Assembly (NCBI GenBank): GCA_964583825.1
Contig: CAZOXM010000135.1
Span: 1-10,389 of the forward strand
Reading direction: 5' to 3'
Origin: GCA-1730015 sp964583825
GTDB taxonomy: Bacteria; Pseudomonadota; Gammaproteobacteria; Granulosicoccales; Granulosicoccaceae
Length of the DNA: 10,389 nucleotides
In this document: piece after piece, positions 1 to 9,491 of the stretch
How the letters are laid out: every line of letters begins with the position of its first letter
How positions within the stretch are numbered: position 1 is the stretch's first letter
The notes under the pieces: generated by a model
What the model saw: the letters and a program-made list of their open reading frames with translations, nothing else
Told to the model about the DNA's origin: nothing
The model's database searches: none
Made by a program: the position numbers and the translations under genes

Positions 1-159
1 AGCACTTTAGTCAGTCGACTCATGTGACTACACTGTTTGTTCCAGTACACTAGCCCATGCGGCTCGATTGAAATCACAATTTCGAGAACCGCTGCACATT
101 CCGCGTTAGGGCGGACCTTTTTCCGGCCGTTACATTTTTAATCGTCATCCGGAACAGCC
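1..159. other. Leader region upstream of the Amt-HK gene, no gene found
   Basis: I see no coding region with family character here. The stretch contains a small nested inverted repeat: GAAAT (70-74), four bases, ATTTC (79-83), overlapping ATTG (67-70) and CAAT (77-80). TACATT at 131-136 is a weak -10 candidate (four of six consensus bases), but no matching -35 box lies at normal spacing. No sigma-54 -24/-12 element of the TGGCAC-N5-TTGC type, which might be expected for nitrogen control, is visible. The promoter is therefore unassigned. Confidence 0.4.
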
Positions 160-3534
<3,375 letters not shown>

Positions 3535-3593
3535 CGACGAGGGACTGATTCAGCTGCCCGACATGATTGGAAGCTGCCGAGCGTGGAGGTCGT
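3535..3593. other. Convergent intergenic spacer without a visible terminator
   Basis: These 59 bases separate the ends of the Amt-HK gene (+) and the last oxidoreductase gene (-). AGCTGCC occurs twice as a direct repeat (3552-3558 and 3572-3578), and a short CTGA-T-TCAG element lies at 3545-3553. I found no GC-rich stem followed by a T run on either strand, so there is no evident intrinsic terminator. Confidence 0.45.
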
Positions 3594-4634
3594 TCACACA
3601 GAAGTACCCCCGAGCTTCACCCAGCGTTGTTCTGTACCCGATAAAATCAGCGCCTCAATTAACTCGTGCACCGCCAGTGACGAGCGACCGGTCGGGAATG
3701 TATCACTCAGGCGGCCATCGGCCGCTTCCAGCAGAAAGCGCTCAATCAATCGCTTGTGCCAGTCGAACGGGAAGTCCATCGGGTCTGCACCGCCACCACT
3801 GGTCGCACTTTCACCAACCCTGAGTTGATTACCGTCGCGGTAATCAATCTGCAATTCTCCTCCGGCCAGTGTTGCGCTGCCCTGATCACCGTGCAAAACA
3901 ATACTTTCCGATCCACCGGGATAGCTCGCCGTGGTCGCATAGAGTGTACCTACCGCCCCGCTTTTGAACTTCATACCCGCAGAGACAAAGTCCTCGCACT
4001 CCATTTGATGAAAGCCGCTGGTCGAAGTCATCGCAACCACCGACTGCACCGGACCGGTGAACTTCAACATCAGATCGAGTGTGTGGACGGCCTGACTGAT
4101 CAGTACACCGCCACCATCACGCTCCAGAGTGCCGCGACCCGGTTCGTCATAATAAGACTGCTCCCGCCACCACGGCACGCTGACTTCCACCGTCGCGATG
4201 TTACCGAGTGATTCAAGATGGCTGGCCAGTGCCAGCGAGGCATCGCGAAAGCGGTGTTGAAACACGATACCGAGCGCCACACCCGCAGACTCGCAGGTCT
4301 CAACAATGCCACTGGCCGTTTTCAGGGAACGCTCCACCGGTTTTTCCATCAGGATATGTTTACCGGCACCGGCCAGTTGCGCCACCAGGGCTTCCCGTGC
4401 ATTGGGCGGGGTAAGCAACAGCACCGTGCTGATGCGCGGGTTATTGATGATGTCATCTACAGAGGAAACCGCTGGAAACCCGAAGGTATCGGCAAAACGC
4501 TCACGTCGTTCCCTGTTTGGACTGTAGACACCACACACCTCGATACAGTCTTTAAGCGCCGCCAGACTTTTGCCATGCGGCAGCGATGCCATACCGGTAC
4601 CGATCACGCCCACACCGGTTCGTTCAGCGGTCAT
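3594..4634 (-). CDS. Gfo/Idh/MocA family NAD(P)-dependent oxidoreductase (last gene of operon)
   Basis: A 346-residue cytoplasmic oxidoreductase. The family oxidises or reduces hydroxyl groups on sugars, cyclitols and related molecules using NAD(P). The N-terminal Rossmann fold carries GVIGTGMAS (residues about 9-17), and the family hallmark EKP lies at 97-99 in HILMEKPV. The C-terminal alpha/beta domain has GGGVLISQAVHTLDLM, with H184 and D187 in the usual catalytic positions. Length is normal for the family. The reading frame extends upstream to 4739, but the ATG at 4634 is preferred: GGGGAG lies about ten bases before it, and translation then begins six residues before the first Rossmann strand. 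This start overlaps the stop of the preceding oxidoreductase gene by 11 nt, which suggests translational coupling. The substrate cannot be read from the sequence. Confidence 0.93.
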   Translation of the reverse strand: MTAERTGVGVIGTGMASLPHGKSLAALKDCIEVCGVYSPNRERRERFADTFGFPAVSSVDDIINNPRISTVLLLTPPNAREALVAQLAGAGKHILMEKPVERSLKTASGIVETCESAGVALGIVFQHRFRDASLALASHLESLGNIATVEVSVPWWREQSYYDEPGRGTLERDGGGVLISQAVHTLDLMLKFTGPVQSVVAMTSTSGFHQMECEDFVSAGMKFKSGAVGTLYATTASYPGGSESIVLHGDQGSATLAGGELQIDYRDGNQLRVGESATSGGGADPMDFPFDWHKRLIERFLLEAADGRLSDTFPTGRSSLAVHELIEALILSGTEQRWVKLGGTSV

Positions 4635-5709
4635 TGTCAGTACTCTCCCCGGGATGCAGGCTGTGATAAAAGTCGCCTTGCTTATCAAGCGGCAGCGACA
4701 CCGTGCGCTGTTCGGCGGCGGCCTGATAAATGGCCGCAACCAGTTCCACCGATTGCCTGCCGTCGGCTATGGTGACTGCACCTTCTGCATCACCCTGCAG
4801 TGCATTGGCAACCGCATTAAAGTAGCCCACATAGCCGCTGTGCGCAGAGGTTGACTGTTGCACCAGCTGATCAACCTGCGACTGTCTGTTTTTATCCCGC
4901 GCAGTGAATACCCATGTATCCGTCGCAGGAGCATAAGGTGCGGTCCCGCTCTCCACGGTCAGATGTTCAAAACAAAAACGCAGGCGGGTGGTATCACTCG
5001 CCGCACCCAGTGTGATTGAACTGCTGGCAAGCGCACCGTTGTGCATCTGGAATCCTATACTTGCACAGTCTTCCGTTTCTATCGGGTTCACCCGGGTCGC
5101 CGTCATGGCAGACACGCTTTTCACCGGACCGAAAAAGCGGCACAGCAGATCGTGATTGTGTATCGCATGACAAAGCACCGCACCCCCCTGCTCTCCGGCA
5201 TACGTACCACGCCACGGGACGCTGTAATAGTCGGCACCGCGATTCCAGTGAGTCTCTATACTGGCGGCAAAGGGTTCGCCGGCCATACCTGCATCGATGA
5301 GTGCCTGTAGCTGTGCAGCAGACGGACCATATCGATACTGAAAAACGGGAAACAACTGACGGTCACTCGCTTCAACTGTCGCACAAAGTGCATCGGCTTC
5401 TGCCACCGAACTGACCAGTGGTTTTTCACACACCACGTGCTTGCCTGCACTTATCGCACGCTGCGCTGTTGCAAAATGCAGATTAGGCGGCAGACAAATA
5501 TCGACCAGATCGACCGCAGGATCCTGCAGCACACGCTCAAGGCTGGTGTCGGTTGCGATCCCGTGCGGGGTGGCAATTGCTGCCGCTCTGTCTTTATCGA
5601 GATCACAAATCGTGGCGACATGAAAGCGCCCGGGCAGTGCAAGGTAGGCCTCCAGATGTTCAGCACCGATGCCGGCACCGATGATCGCAACGCCGGTGGT
5701 CATCGTCAC
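4624..5709 (-). CDS. Gfo/Idh/MocA family NAD(P)-dependent oxidoreductase (middle gene of operon)
   Basis: A 361-residue oxidoreductase of the same family as its two neighbours but clearly diverged from them. The Rossmann loop GAGIGAEH begins at residue 11, and the CEKP hallmark has E95-K96-P97. GGAVLCHAIHNHDLL contains H184 and D187, equivalent to the catalytic histidine and aspartate of the family. The start is either GTG at 5709, whose GTGA overlaps the upstream stop codon by four bases, or ATG at 5703, two codons later. The GTGA overlap is typical of coupled operon genes, so I report 5709. The gene sits between two other Gfo/Idh/MocA genes, so the three enzymes probably act in one pathway, perhaps on successive intermediates. 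The substrate is unknown. Confidence 0.93.
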   Translation of the reverse strand: MTMTTGVAIIGAGIGAEHLEAYLALPGRFHVATICDLDKDRAAAIATPHGIATDTSLERVLQDPAVDLVDICLPPNLHFATAQRAISAGKHVVCEKPLVSSVAEADALCATVEASDRQLFPVFQYRYGPSAAQLQALIDAGMAGEPFAASIETHWNRGADYYSVPWRGTYAGEQGGAVLCHAIHNHDLLCRFFGPVKSVSAMTATRVNPIETEDCASIGFQMHNGALASSSITLGAASDTTRLRFCFEHLTVESGTAPYAPATDTWVFTARDKNRQSQVDQLVQQSTSAHSGYVGYFNAVANALQGDAEGAVTIADGRQSVELVAAIYQAAAEQRTVSLPLDKQGDFYHSLHPGESTDNDR

Positions 5710-6476
5710 GACACCGAGTCCGCCATGGCCTGCGCCTCCAGCGCAAGCTCTGCCACCTTAAAACAGTGTGCCTGTGGCATCGCGGTTTCGGTCCGTTGAT
5801 AAATGTCGTGCATCAGGTTTTCAAAATACGGAAGTGGGGCATCGGACGCATCAATCTTTTCGCAGCAGTCCCGGTTTACCAGCAACAGAGTATCGGTGGT
5901 ATCACTGGGTGCATCGGTATACTTGCGCAGCTCTATATAGCCTTCCGTACCCAGCAGAGTCAGCCTGCCATCGCCCCAGTTAGGTAAGGCGTCAGGCGTA
6001 TACCAGTCCACCCGGATGTAGCCATGTCCCTGCTCGCTTCGTAAAGCGATCTCCCCGAAATCCTGCAACCCGGGATAATCGGGGTTGGCATAGTTGGCTG
6101 CAGTCGCAAGAGAAACTTCAGCTTCTGTGCTGCCGGTAAAGTACAGAAACTGATCGATCTGGTGCGACGCTATGTCACACAGAATGCCACCGTATTTCTC
6201 TTTCCGGAAAAACCATTCAGGTCGGGTTGCAAGGTTGATCCGGTGTGGACCGAGCCCNNNNNNNNNNNNNNNNNNNNNNNNNNNNNNNNNNNNNNNNNNN
6301 NNNNNNNNNNNNNNNNNNNNNNNNNNNNNNNNNNNNNNNNNNNNNNNNNNNNNNNNNGAACCCTGGGTCCACCACCCGGCAAACTCGGCACCGACTGCCA
6401 GCATGTGTTCGGCCTGCCCGTAGATGTGGCGGTGATCCAGACCGAGGGCTGCAAATCTTAGTGTGCGTGTTGTCAT
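5706..6476 (-). CDS. Gfo/Idh/MocA family oxidoreductase, interrupted by an assembly gap
   Basis: Two coding segments of one oxidoreductase flank the N run. The N-terminal segment starts at ATG 6476, whose A is shared with the stop of the DUF1801 gene (TGATG). It carries the first Rossmann strand, but the dinucleotide loop reads GLDHRHIYG (residues 12-20), with Asp14 where most relatives have the second glycine. The C-terminal segment resumes at GLGPHR and contains YGGILCDIASHQIDQFLYF, the second-domain motif with a likely catalytic His and Asp. The EKP-type hallmark falls inside the gap. With 100 Ns the two parts happen to be in frame and give 256 residues, about 90-100 fewer than the intact neighbours, so sequence is missing. 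I see no evidence of a true frameshift or pseudogene. The product is probably a full-length enzyme of about 350 residues. Confidence 0.85.
   Translation of the reverse strand: MTTRTLRFAALGLDHRHIYGQAEHMLAVGAEFAGWWTQGXXXXXXXXXXXXXXXXXXXXXXXXXXXXXXXXXXGLGPHRINLATRPEWFFRKEKYGGILCDIASHQIDQFLYFTGSTEAEVSLATAANYANPDYPGLQDFGEIALRSEQGHGYIRVDWYTPDALPNWGDGRLTLLGTEGYIELRKYTDAPSDTTDTLLLVNRDCCEKIDASDAPLPYFENLMHDIYQRTETAMPQAHCFKVAELALEAQAMADSVS
6258..6357. other. Assembly gap of 100 Ns
   Basis: An uninterrupted run of exactly 100 N characters lies inside an oxidoreductase gene. This size is a common placeholder for a gap of unknown length. Comparison with the two intact neighbours suggests the missing coding sequence is nearer 300-350 bases. 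Confidence 0.97.
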
Positions 6477-6889
6477 CAGGCGCCAAGCAGGGGTAAATGT
6501 TTGCGCTGATGATATTCGAGCGCGAGCGTGATGCAATCAGTGATTGCCACTGCCGGTATTTTCTTTTGAGCCGGTAACAAAATGGCGCGGTTGCCTTCAA
6601 AGCGCAGTTCATTGCCGTACAGTTCGCGAAAGGTATCCACCAGGGTACTTTGACAATTAAAAAACAGACACAGGGTTAATGCAGGTGTCTCCCGAACGCC
6701 GAGCCGCACCGGGCTGCCCGACTTACAGCGATAGCTCGGCTCACCCCACTTCAGGCTTTCTTCAACCGACTGATCAATTTGCTCGGCACAGTCGAGTATG
6801 TGCTGCCGAAGGTGCAGCATCTTTTTCTGCGCCGCCGCGGGATACTGTTCGAATACTGCCCTGACCTGCGCGTTCTGAATCTCTTTCAC
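6476..6889 (-). CDS. DUF1801 domain-containing protein
   Basis: A small soluble protein (137 residues from the chosen start) of the DUF1801 family, whose biochemical role is not established. Family features are SVEESLKWGEPSY in the centre, LFFNCQSTLVDTFRELYG, then LRFEGNRAILLPAQ and the C-terminal EYHQRKHLPLLGA. The start is ambiguous. The frame opens at ATG 6922 and 6919, but no Shine-Dalgarno sequence precedes these. GTG at 6889 has AGGA nine bases upstream and gives an N-terminus (KEIQNAQVRAVFEQYP) that begins where relatives usually begin, so I prefer it; 6922 remains possible. It is the first gene of the minus-strand operon and shares one base with the start of the next oxidoreductase gene. 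Its connection with those enzymes is unknown. It may simply be carried along, or it may modulate them. Confidence 0.88.
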   Translation of the reverse strand: MKEIQNAQVRAVFEQYPAAAQKKMLHLRQHILDCAEQIDQSVEESLKWGEPSYRCKSGSPVRLGVRETPALTLCLFFNCQSTLVDTFRELYGNELRFEGNRAILLPAQKKIPAVAITDCITLALEYHQRKHLPLLGA

Positions 6890-6930
6890 ATTAACGCTTC
6901 CTTCCTTTCCCGTCCACATCATAGCATTGT

Positions 6931-6963
6931 GACGCGGGCAGATTAGCGGTGATGGGGCGCGTC
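6931..6963. promoter_or_regulatory. Spaced inverted repeat GACGCG...CGCGTC in the divergent control region
   Basis: GACGCG (6931-6936) and its exact reverse complement CGCGTC (6958-6963) flank 21 bases, with centres 27 bp apart. The repeat lies upstream of the TATAAT box of the plus-strand operon and between it and the divergent minus-strand operon. This is a plausible site for a regulator acting on both, although six-base arms are short enough to occur by chance. Confidence 0.25.
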
Positions 6964-6971
6964 GCGCTGTA

Positions 6972-6977
6972 TATAAT
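6972..6977 (+). promoter_or_regulatory. Consensus -10 box of the dioxygenase/hydroxylase operon
   Basis: TATAAT, identical to the sigma-70 -10 consensus, lies 50 bases before the proposed TTG start of the dioxygenase gene. The -35 region at normal spacing (around 6949-6954) is poor, and TG is displaced by one base from the extended -10 position, so an activator may be needed. Predicted transcription start is about 6983-6985. The opposite strand is also AT-rich here and could serve the divergent operon. Confidence 0.5.
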
Positions 6978-6985
6978 CTTTCCAG

Positions 6986-6995
6986 AGCATATGCT
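6986..6995. promoter_or_regulatory. 10-bp palindrome at the predicted transcription start, candidate operator
   Basis: AGCATATGCT is a perfect palindrome just downstream of the TATAAT box, a position where a dimeric repressor would block initiation. A ten-base palindrome has a chance of roughly one in ten of arising somewhere in a region this short, so the position is the main argument. No regulator gene is present in the window. Confidence 0.35.
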
Positions 6996-7026
6996 TACGA
7001 CCGACATCAACTGACAGGTGGTTCAA

Positions 7027-7998
7027 TTGGCTATTTGCGCACTCGGTTACCTGGGAGTCAGATCGAACAACACCGATGACTGGAACCGCTTCGCCCGGAA
7101 ACTACTCGGCTTACAACTGACCGACCGCGGGGCGCGAACCCTGTCATTCCGCATGGACGATCACAAGCAGCGTTTTGTCGTCACCGACGAAGTGGGCGAT
7201 GCGCTTGCCTTTATTGGCTGGGAAGTGGACGACAAGGCAGATCTGACCACTTATGCAGCACGACTGGATAACGCCGGATATGCCGTTGAGACCGGATCGT
7301 CCGCACTGGCAGATCAACGCTGTGTGACGGACCTGATTGTATTTAACGATCCGGAGGGCAACCGCGTCGAGCTGTTTCACCAGCCGCAGAAAACAACCGA
7401 ACCATTCGTACCGGGGCGGCCGATCTCGGGATTTAAAACCGGACCCGTCGGCATGGGACACGCGGTACTGCATACAGGTGACATCAATGCACTGGTGCCG
7501 TTCTATCGTGATCTGCTCGATTTTTCTGTCAGTGACTACGGCCTCACTCCGGTGCCGCTGCACTTTTTTCACCTCAACGAACGACATCACAGCTTTGCAC
7601 TGGTCGGTTCCGGGGGCCGTGGCTTTCATCACTTTATGATCGAATATTTAAACCTCGACGATGTCGGTCAGGGGTATGACCTGGCACAACTGCACGACGA
7701 CACAGTTGCCTATACCCTCGGGCGACACACAAACGATTACATGACGAGCTTCTATGCCAATACGCCTTCCGGCTTCTTTGTGGAAAGCGGATGGGGTGGC
7801 AGACTGATCGATCCGGACACCTGGCAGCCACATGAAACCACCTGTGGTCCAAGCTTCTGGGGTCATGAGCGACTGCACCTGTCAGAGGAAGCACGCAGCG
7901 CGTTCAGAGACATGCGGCTGAACATCGCCGCCAGCGGGTTGCGCACGCCACCGGTGGCAGACTGCCCGTGGCTCTATACCGAACTCTGGCGCAAATAG
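7027..7998 (+). CDS. Type I extradiol ring-cleavage dioxygenase (VOC family, BphC/HsaC-like)
   Basis: A two-domain vicinal oxygen chelate protein of 323 residues. It is expected to cleave a catechol-type ring next to its hydroxyl groups using Fe(II) and oxygen. Numbered from the chosen start, the C-terminal domain has the metal ligands H145 (GMGHAVLHTGD), H201 or H202 (FHHFMIEY) and E253 (FFVESGWGG), spaced as in BphC (146, 210, 260). The second-sphere residues H234 and Y243 (GRHTNDYMTSFY) are also visible. The frame opens at GTG 7018, but TTG 7027 has AGGTGG five bases upstream and yields AICALGYLGV, the usual family N-terminus, so I prefer it. The FAD hydroxylase gene follows directly. The substrate is probably a substituted catechol made by that hydroxylase. 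The C-terminus is about 25 residues longer than in BphC. Confidence 0.92.
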   Translation: MAICALGYLGVRSNNTDDWNRFARKLLGLQLTDRGARTLSFRMDDHKQRFVVTDEVGDALAFIGWEVDDKADLTTYAARLDNAGYAVETGSSALADQRCVTDLIVFNDPEGNRVELFHQPQKTTEPFVPGRPISGFKTGPVGMGHAVLHTGDINALVPFYRDLLDFSVSDYGLTPVPLHFFHLNERHHSFALVGSGGRGFHHFMIEYLNLDDVGQGYDLAQLHDDTVAYTLGRHTNDYMTSFYANTPSGFFVESGWGGRLIDPDTWQPHETTCGPSFWGHERLHLSEEARSAFRDMRLNIAASGLRTPPVADCPWLYTELWRK

Positions 7999-8000
7999 CC

Positions 8001-9491
8001 TTGTCCGACACACCGCACTACGACGTCGTGATCGTCGGCCTCGGTCCGACCGGTGCGACGCTGGCCAATCTGCTGGCGTTGTGCGGCCTTAAACTCCTGG
8101 TGCTTGAACGCGAGCCGGCACTCTATAAGCTTCCTCGCGCGGTGCACTTCGACGATGAAACCATGCGTGTGTTTCAAACCGTGGGGGTTGCCGATGCATT
8201 GTCTGAGAAAGTGCGGATCAACCCCGGTATGCGCTTTGTCGATGGACACGGTAATGTGATACTCGACTGGCCGCGTCCTCAGGCAGTCACTGATCAGGGC
8301 TGGCATGCAAGCTATCGATTGCATCAGCCGGATCTCGACAAGCTACTGCGTGATGCGCTGAGTCACTATGAAAACTGTACCGTCTTGACCGGTGCATCAC
8401 TGACCGGGGCCACAGACAGACAGGACCTTGTCGTCTTCTGTTACGACCACCGGGGCGAAGCTGTAGAAGCGAGCACTGCGTACCTCGTCGGTTGCGACGG
8501 TGCCAACTCGACCGTGCGCCAGCTAATGCACACAGCACTGGATGATCTTGGCTTTCATGAGCGCTGGCTGGTGGTTGATGTCATCCTTAATCAGGAAGTC
8601 CCCCGTCTCGGTGATCACACCATTCAGTACTGCGACCCCAACCATCCTATGACTTACTGTCGCAACCCGGGCAGGCGACGGCGATGGGAAATGGCATTAA
8701 GCGAAGGGTTATCCGATCAGGAGGCGGTAAACGAGAAACGAATCTGGCGATTGCTAAAACCCTGGATCACGCCTGCAATCGCCACGATTGAACGACGCGC
8801 GGTATACACCTTCCGTTCATCCGTGGCTGCGAAGTGGCGGTGCAAGCGCCTGTTAATTGCCGGTGATTCCGCTCACCTGACGCCGCCATTTATGGGTCAG
8901 GGGATGTGTGCCGGTATCCGGGATGCCGCCAACCTGGCATGGAAGCTCGCCATTGCCTGCCGGCAGCCACAGCGAGTCGATTTACTGGATACCTATCAGG
9001 CTGAACGGGACCCACACGTGCGCCGCTTTATTGAAACCGCCGTCAACCTGGGCCGACTGATCAATTCAGTCGATCCGCACACGGCCGATGCCCTGCGCAC
9101 CGGTGACAACAACGCGGTGATGGCAACACCCACACCTGCTATCGGTGCGATATTGTCTGACTGGCTGGCTTTAACACCACAAACTGACAACGGTAAACTG
9201 TGCTCACAACCGCTTTTGCATGGCGGACAATCGCTCGATGTAGCAGCCGGTTACCGGTTTGCCCTGATCACAACGCGCGCGGATCTGTCACTGCCTGTGC
9301 CGGTTTTCAATGCAGCGGGCCAACCGGAGTTAACTCACTTGCTGCAACAGCACAATGCGGTCGGCCTGTTGCTAAGACCGGACCGTTACCTGGCCGCTAT
9401 TGCCCGCACCGATGTAGAACTGGACAACCTGCTCGGTGCGATTACCCATGCCGAACTGCACAAGGTCCAAAGCGCGGTTACACAGCACTGA
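8001..9491 (+). CDS. MhpA-like FAD-dependent aromatic hydroxylase (group A flavoprotein monooxygenase)
   Basis: A 496-residue cytoplasmic flavoprotein, expected to hydroxylate a phenolic ring using NAD(P)H and oxygen and so supply a catechol to the preceding dioxygenase. The FAD-binding signatures are in order: GLGPTG (residues 13-18) with E36 ending the second strand, the GCDGANSTVR motif (164-173), and the GDSAH motif (G288-D289) followed by PPFMGQGMCAGIRDAANLAWKL. The C-terminal thioredoxin-like region is present, ending near LLRPDRYLAA. It resembles 3-(3-hydroxyphenyl)propionate hydroxylase MhpA but is shorter than the E. coli enzyme (554), and the substrate is not certain. GTG 7968 would overlap the dioxygenase gene by 31 bases and add 11 residues unlike the family. 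TTG 8001, two bases after the dioxygenase stop, gives SDTPHYDVVIVG, the normal N-terminus. Neither start has a strong ribosome site. Confidence 0.9.
   Translation: MSDTPHYDVVIVGLGPTGATLANLLALCGLKLLVLEREPALYKLPRAVHFDDETMRVFQTVGVADALSEKVRINPGMRFVDGHGNVILDWPRPQAVTDQGWHASYRLHQPDLDKLLRDALSHYENCTVLTGASLTGATDRQDLVVFCYDHRGEAVEASTAYLVGCDGANSTVRQLMHTALDDLGFHERWLVVDVILNQEVPRLGDHTIQYCDPNHPMTYCRNPGRRRRWEMALSEGLSDQEAVNEKRIWRLLKPWITPAIATIERRAVYTFRSSVAAKWRCKRLLIAGDSAHLTPPFMGQGMCAGIRDAANLAWKLAIACRQPQRVDLLDTYQAERDPHVRRFIETAVNLGRLINSVDPHTADALRTGDNNAVMATPTPAIGAILSDWLALTPQTDNGKLCSQPLLHGGQSLDVAAGYRFALITTRADLSLPVPVFNAAGQPELTHLLQQHNAVGLLLRPDRYLAAIARTDVELDNLLGAITHAELHKVQSAVTQH

Noticed and set aside
67..83. The nested inverted repeat upstream of the kinase gene as an FNR- or NtrC-type site
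   Set aside because: The arms are only 4-5 bases and match neither the TTGAT-N4-ATCAA nor the NtrC consensus. It is noted in the leader entry only.
3535..3593. The space between the kinase and oxidoreductase genes as a possible bidirectional terminator
   Set aside because: Only a short direct repeat and a 4-bp stem are present; there is no GC-rich hairpin with a T run on either strand.
4218..4775. A 185-codon open frame on the plus strand opposite the two oxidoreductase genes
   Set aside because: The translation has no recognisable domain and is rich in Arg, His, Thr and Pro as expected of an antisense shadow. It crosses the junction of two clearly real genes.
5706..6476. The short oxidoreductase gene as a pseudogene or truncated paralogue
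   Set aside because: Both flanking segments align with proper family regions and are bounded by normal start and stop codons. The shortness is explained by the N run.
7144..7632. A 162-codon open frame on the minus strand opposite the dioxygenase gene
   Set aside because: It lies wholly within a well-supported gene and has no family motif or ribosome-binding site that I can see.
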